Source: UMGS1519 sp963621885 (GTDB taxonomy: Bacteria; Actinomycetota; Coriobacteriia; Coriobacteriales; Eggerthellaceae). Taken from it: a stretch of 64,000 nt of DNA. The stretch covers positions 14,576 to 78,575 of the forward strand of contig CAVFFT010000033.1 in NCBI GenBank assembly GCA_963621885.1, in the 5' to 3' direction. Numbering within the stretch: the stretch's first letter is position 1; every line of letters starts with the position of its first letter. Shown one piece after another: positions 62,211 to 64,000 of this stretch. Below the pieces are notes generated by a model. The model did not search any database, was not told the origin of the DNA, and saw only the letters and a list, made by a program, of their open reading frames with translations. Position numbers and translations under genes: made by a program.

Positions 62211-62867
62211 ATGGAAGGTTTTCTGGGCATCGGCGGCAATGAGCTTCTCATCATCCTCATTTTCGCCTTCCTCATTTTCGGACCGGATAAACTCCCGCAG
62301 ATTGCACGCACCTTGGGGCGCGCAATCGCCCGCTTCCGTGATGCTCAGAACGAAGTGACCCAGGTCATCCGAAGCGAAGTAGCCGAATCGGCCGCCAAGC
62401 AGGATCCGAACGCAGCGAACGCCGCCCAAGACAACAGCTCATTCACCGATGGCGCCCAGGCGCGCACGGAAAGCTTTGCCGAGCGAAAGGCGCGTTACGA
62501 CAAGATTCGCGCCGAACGCCAAGCACGTGAAAGAGAAGCACGCCAGCAAAAGATCCGGGAGGTTGCCGCAAGCAAGGCTTCCGCAAGCGCGCAAGACGCC
62601 GAAGGCAATGCCACAGCAAACGCGGCAGCAGCCGGCGTGACGGCGGCAGCTGCGACGAATGCGGCTCAGGCAACGGCTTCCGAGACCGCCACGGCTCCTG
62701 CGAGCGCAACCACGACCGCAGCCGGGGCATCCGCAGGCGGGACATCCGCTCCCGCACCGAATGATCAAGAGCTCGATATGCTTTTCGGCTTCACCGGAAC
62801 CGGAAACGCATCGCCTTCCACCGCCACCCAAACGGATGCGGCGGCAGAAAAGGGAGGTGACGCGTAA
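62211..62867 (+). CDS. tatB: Sec-independent protein translocase subunit TatB (TatA/B family)
   Basis: The 218-residue product has the N-terminal helix GGNELLIILIFAFLIFGPDKLP with the Glu and FGP of the family, an amphipathic helix and a coiled coil. A long Ala/Thr-rich tail (about 120-195) is of low complexity. I call it TatB because it precedes tatC and has the longer form, while the 30286-30603 gene looks like TatA; this is an inference. Confidence 0.85.
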   Translation: MEGFLGIGGNELLIILIFAFLIFGPDKLPQIARTLGRAIARFRDAQNEVTQVIRSEVAESAAKQDPNAANAAQDNSSFTDGAQARTESFAERKARYDKIRAERQAREREARQQKIREVAASKASASAQDAEGNATANAAAAGVTAAAATNAAQATASETATAPASATTTAAGASAGGTSAPAPNDQELDMLFGFTGTGNASPSTATQTDAAAEKGGDA

Positions 62868-63730
62868 TGCCTATCGGACCGGCTCGCATGCCGCTTATGG
62901 ACCACCTCGGCGAGCTGCGCATGCGCTGCGTGCGCATCGTTGTCGTGCTGCTCGTTGGCGTCGTGTTCTTCTACTACGCCACCCCCACGGTCGCGCAGTT
63001 CCTCCTCGCACCCGTCAAGGAATTCATGCCGACGGACGCAAGCGGCAACGCCATGCTGAATGTCTTCGGCACCTTCGAAGCCTTCGGCGTGCGTCTGGAA
63101 ATCGCCATCTGGCTTGCCCTTATCGCCTGCGCGCCCTTCATCTTCTGGCAGATTCTGGCGTTCCTGCTTCCTGCGCTGAAGCCAAAGGAGCGCAAATGGT
63201 TCCTGCCGACTTTCTTCATCGCGGTCGCCCTCTTCATTTTCGGCGCGGTGTTCTGCTACCTCGTCATTTTGAACGCGGCATTCGGCTGGCTCACCGACCA
63301 GGCGAGCGGATTCGCCACTATCACACCGCAGGCGACGCAGTGGATCAGCATGATCATCAAGTTCGAAATCGGCTTCGGTTTCGCTTTTGAACTGCCGCTT
63401 ATCGTGTTCTATCTCGTGCTTTTCGAGATTGTTCCCTACGCGAAGCTGCGTGAGAAGTGGCGCGAAATCTACGTCGCGCTCCTGATCATCTCCGGCATGA
63501 TCACCCCCGACGCCTCCCCGATTACGATGCTGCTGCTCTTCGCTCCGCTCATCGGCATGTACGAAATCTCGATGGGTGTCGCGCGCCTCGTGATGGGCAA
63601 GCGCATTCAGGAACAGAAGGCAGAACTCGCCGAAGCGGCCCGCCTGGATGCCGAATGGCAGGAGGAATGGGCAGAAATCAAGGCGCGTCGTGCCGAGAAG
63701 AAAGCCACGCGGAAACGGGACGCTGAATAG
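62867..63730 (+). CDS. tatC: Sec-independent protein translocase subunit TatC
   Basis: The 287-residue product has six transmembrane helices. The signal-peptide-binding HLGELRMR segment lies at the N-terminus (Glu16), and FGVRLEIAIW, PALKPKERKW and SGMITPDASPITMLLLFAPLIGMYEIS are conserved. A long charged C-terminal coiled tail (EQKAELAEAARLDAEWQEEW) follows. The ATG overlaps the tatB stop by 1 bp and has AGGGAGGTGA upstream. Confidence 0.97.
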   Translation: MPIGPARMPLMDHLGELRMRCVRIVVVLLVGVVFFYYATPTVAQFLLAPVKEFMPTDASGNAMLNVFGTFEAFGVRLEIAIWLALIACAPFIFWQILAFLLPALKPKERKWFLPTFFIAVALFIFGAVFCYLVILNAAFGWLTDQASGFATITPQATQWISMIIKFEIGFGFAFELPLIVFYLVLFEIVPYAKLREKWREIYVALLIISGMITPDASPITMLLLFAPLIGMYEISMGVARLVMGKRIQEQKAELAEAARLDAEWQEEWAEIKARRAEKKATRKRDAE

Positions 63731-63782
63731 CGTGACTACCGCCGCGTGGGACGAATCACGCATTATTCCAAGCTGAACAAGC

Positions 63783-63818
63783 GAGCCGCAGCCGATAAGC
63801 TGCGGCTCTTGTATTTCT
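63783..63818 (+). terminator. Terminator of tatB-tatC
   Basis: GAGCCGCAGC-CGATAA-GCTGCGGCTC is followed by TTGTATTT. Confidence 0.85.
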
Positions 63819-63908
63819 GACTACGAAGCCGTGATTGTTCGGGGCCTTGGCTGCCGACGCTGGAGGGGATTACTCTGGCTTTCCGCTTCAGTCATCAGGC
63901 GCTTGAAC

Positions 63909-63941
63909 GAAAAAACCCGAAGAAGAATCCTTCTCCGGGTT
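63909..63941 (-). terminator. Terminator of a minus-strand gene beyond the right edge
   Basis: On the minus strand AACCCG and inner GAGAAG/CTTCTT-type pairs close with CGGGTT, followed by TTTTCG. The gene would end right of here; a TAG in minus sense lies at 63992-63994. Confidence 0.75.
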
Positions 63942-64000
63942 CATAAGCAATTTTGAGACAGGGCGCCAACTTGGTGATGCGAGCGCGGTCTCTATTCGCC

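Overview
The window reads as one stretch of bacterial chromosome with a high GC content, frequent GTG and TTG starts, strong Shine-Dalgarno sites and many housekeeping operons. The gene set points to an anaerobic or gut-type actinobacterium, most likely of the class Coriobacteriia. It includes an F-type ATP synthase operon, ClpC, a glutamine synthetase of type III, a GlnR-like box, a sortase-anchored adhesin with pilin-type domains, HypA/HypB and a Tat system. The assignment is an inference from gene content and style, not from a search. I see no prophage, insertion sequence, integrase or CRISPR array.

Layout. 1-1199 is the 5' third of dnaE (minus strand). 1402-8557 is a complete minus-strand ATP synthase operon in the order atpI-like, B, E, F, H, A, G, D, C. 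8925-13287 holds glyA, rpiB, a Sua5/YwlC-type gene and a YbhN/LPG-synthase-type membrane protein. 13667-15906 has a membrane-bound J-domain protein facing a MATE transporter. 16006-19039 is cysS, ispF and ispD. 19461-22967 is a large von Willebrand/pilin-domain surface protein, followed upstream by clpC (23399-25969). 26464-30603 contains a Gfo/Idh/MocA oxidoreductase, a glyoxalase-fold protein, lysS, greA and tatA, then a tRNA-Pro(CGG). 31276-42321 holds a SpoU-type methyltransferase, hpf, an amidohydrolase, a SanA/DUF218 protein, leuS, guaB, ilvE and an M18 aminopeptidase. 42576-48522 holds a GH13 amylase, glycogen phosphorylase and a TatD hydrolase. 48730-52321 holds an AAA/DUF4143 ATPase and glnN. 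52681-53516 is rplM-rpsI. 54045-60040 holds a MetY-type sulfhydrylase, a HAD phosphatase, a tail-anchored small protein, a PAP2 phosphatase and a NarL-type two-component system. 60345-63730 holds hypB, hypA, a small membrane protein and tatB-tatC.

Functional links. The c subunit lacks the Na+ ligands, so the ATPase is probably proton-driven. GH13 and GlgP fit glycogen or maltodextrin use. GlnN, IlvE, GlyA and MetY cover nitrogen, branched-chain, one-carbon and sulfur amino acid metabolism. TatA (30286-30603) and TatB/TatC (62211-63730) sit more than 30 kb apart and should form one export system.

The most unusual features are a set of 39-bp inverted-repeat units over the promoter and ribosome binding site of the DUF4143 ATPase gene, with a related hairpin just past its 3' end; a GuaB that matches the Tritrichomonas foetus enzyme in active-site numbering; an apparent cleavable signal peptide on AtpF; and many intergenic islands of degenerate GC-rich short tandem repeats.
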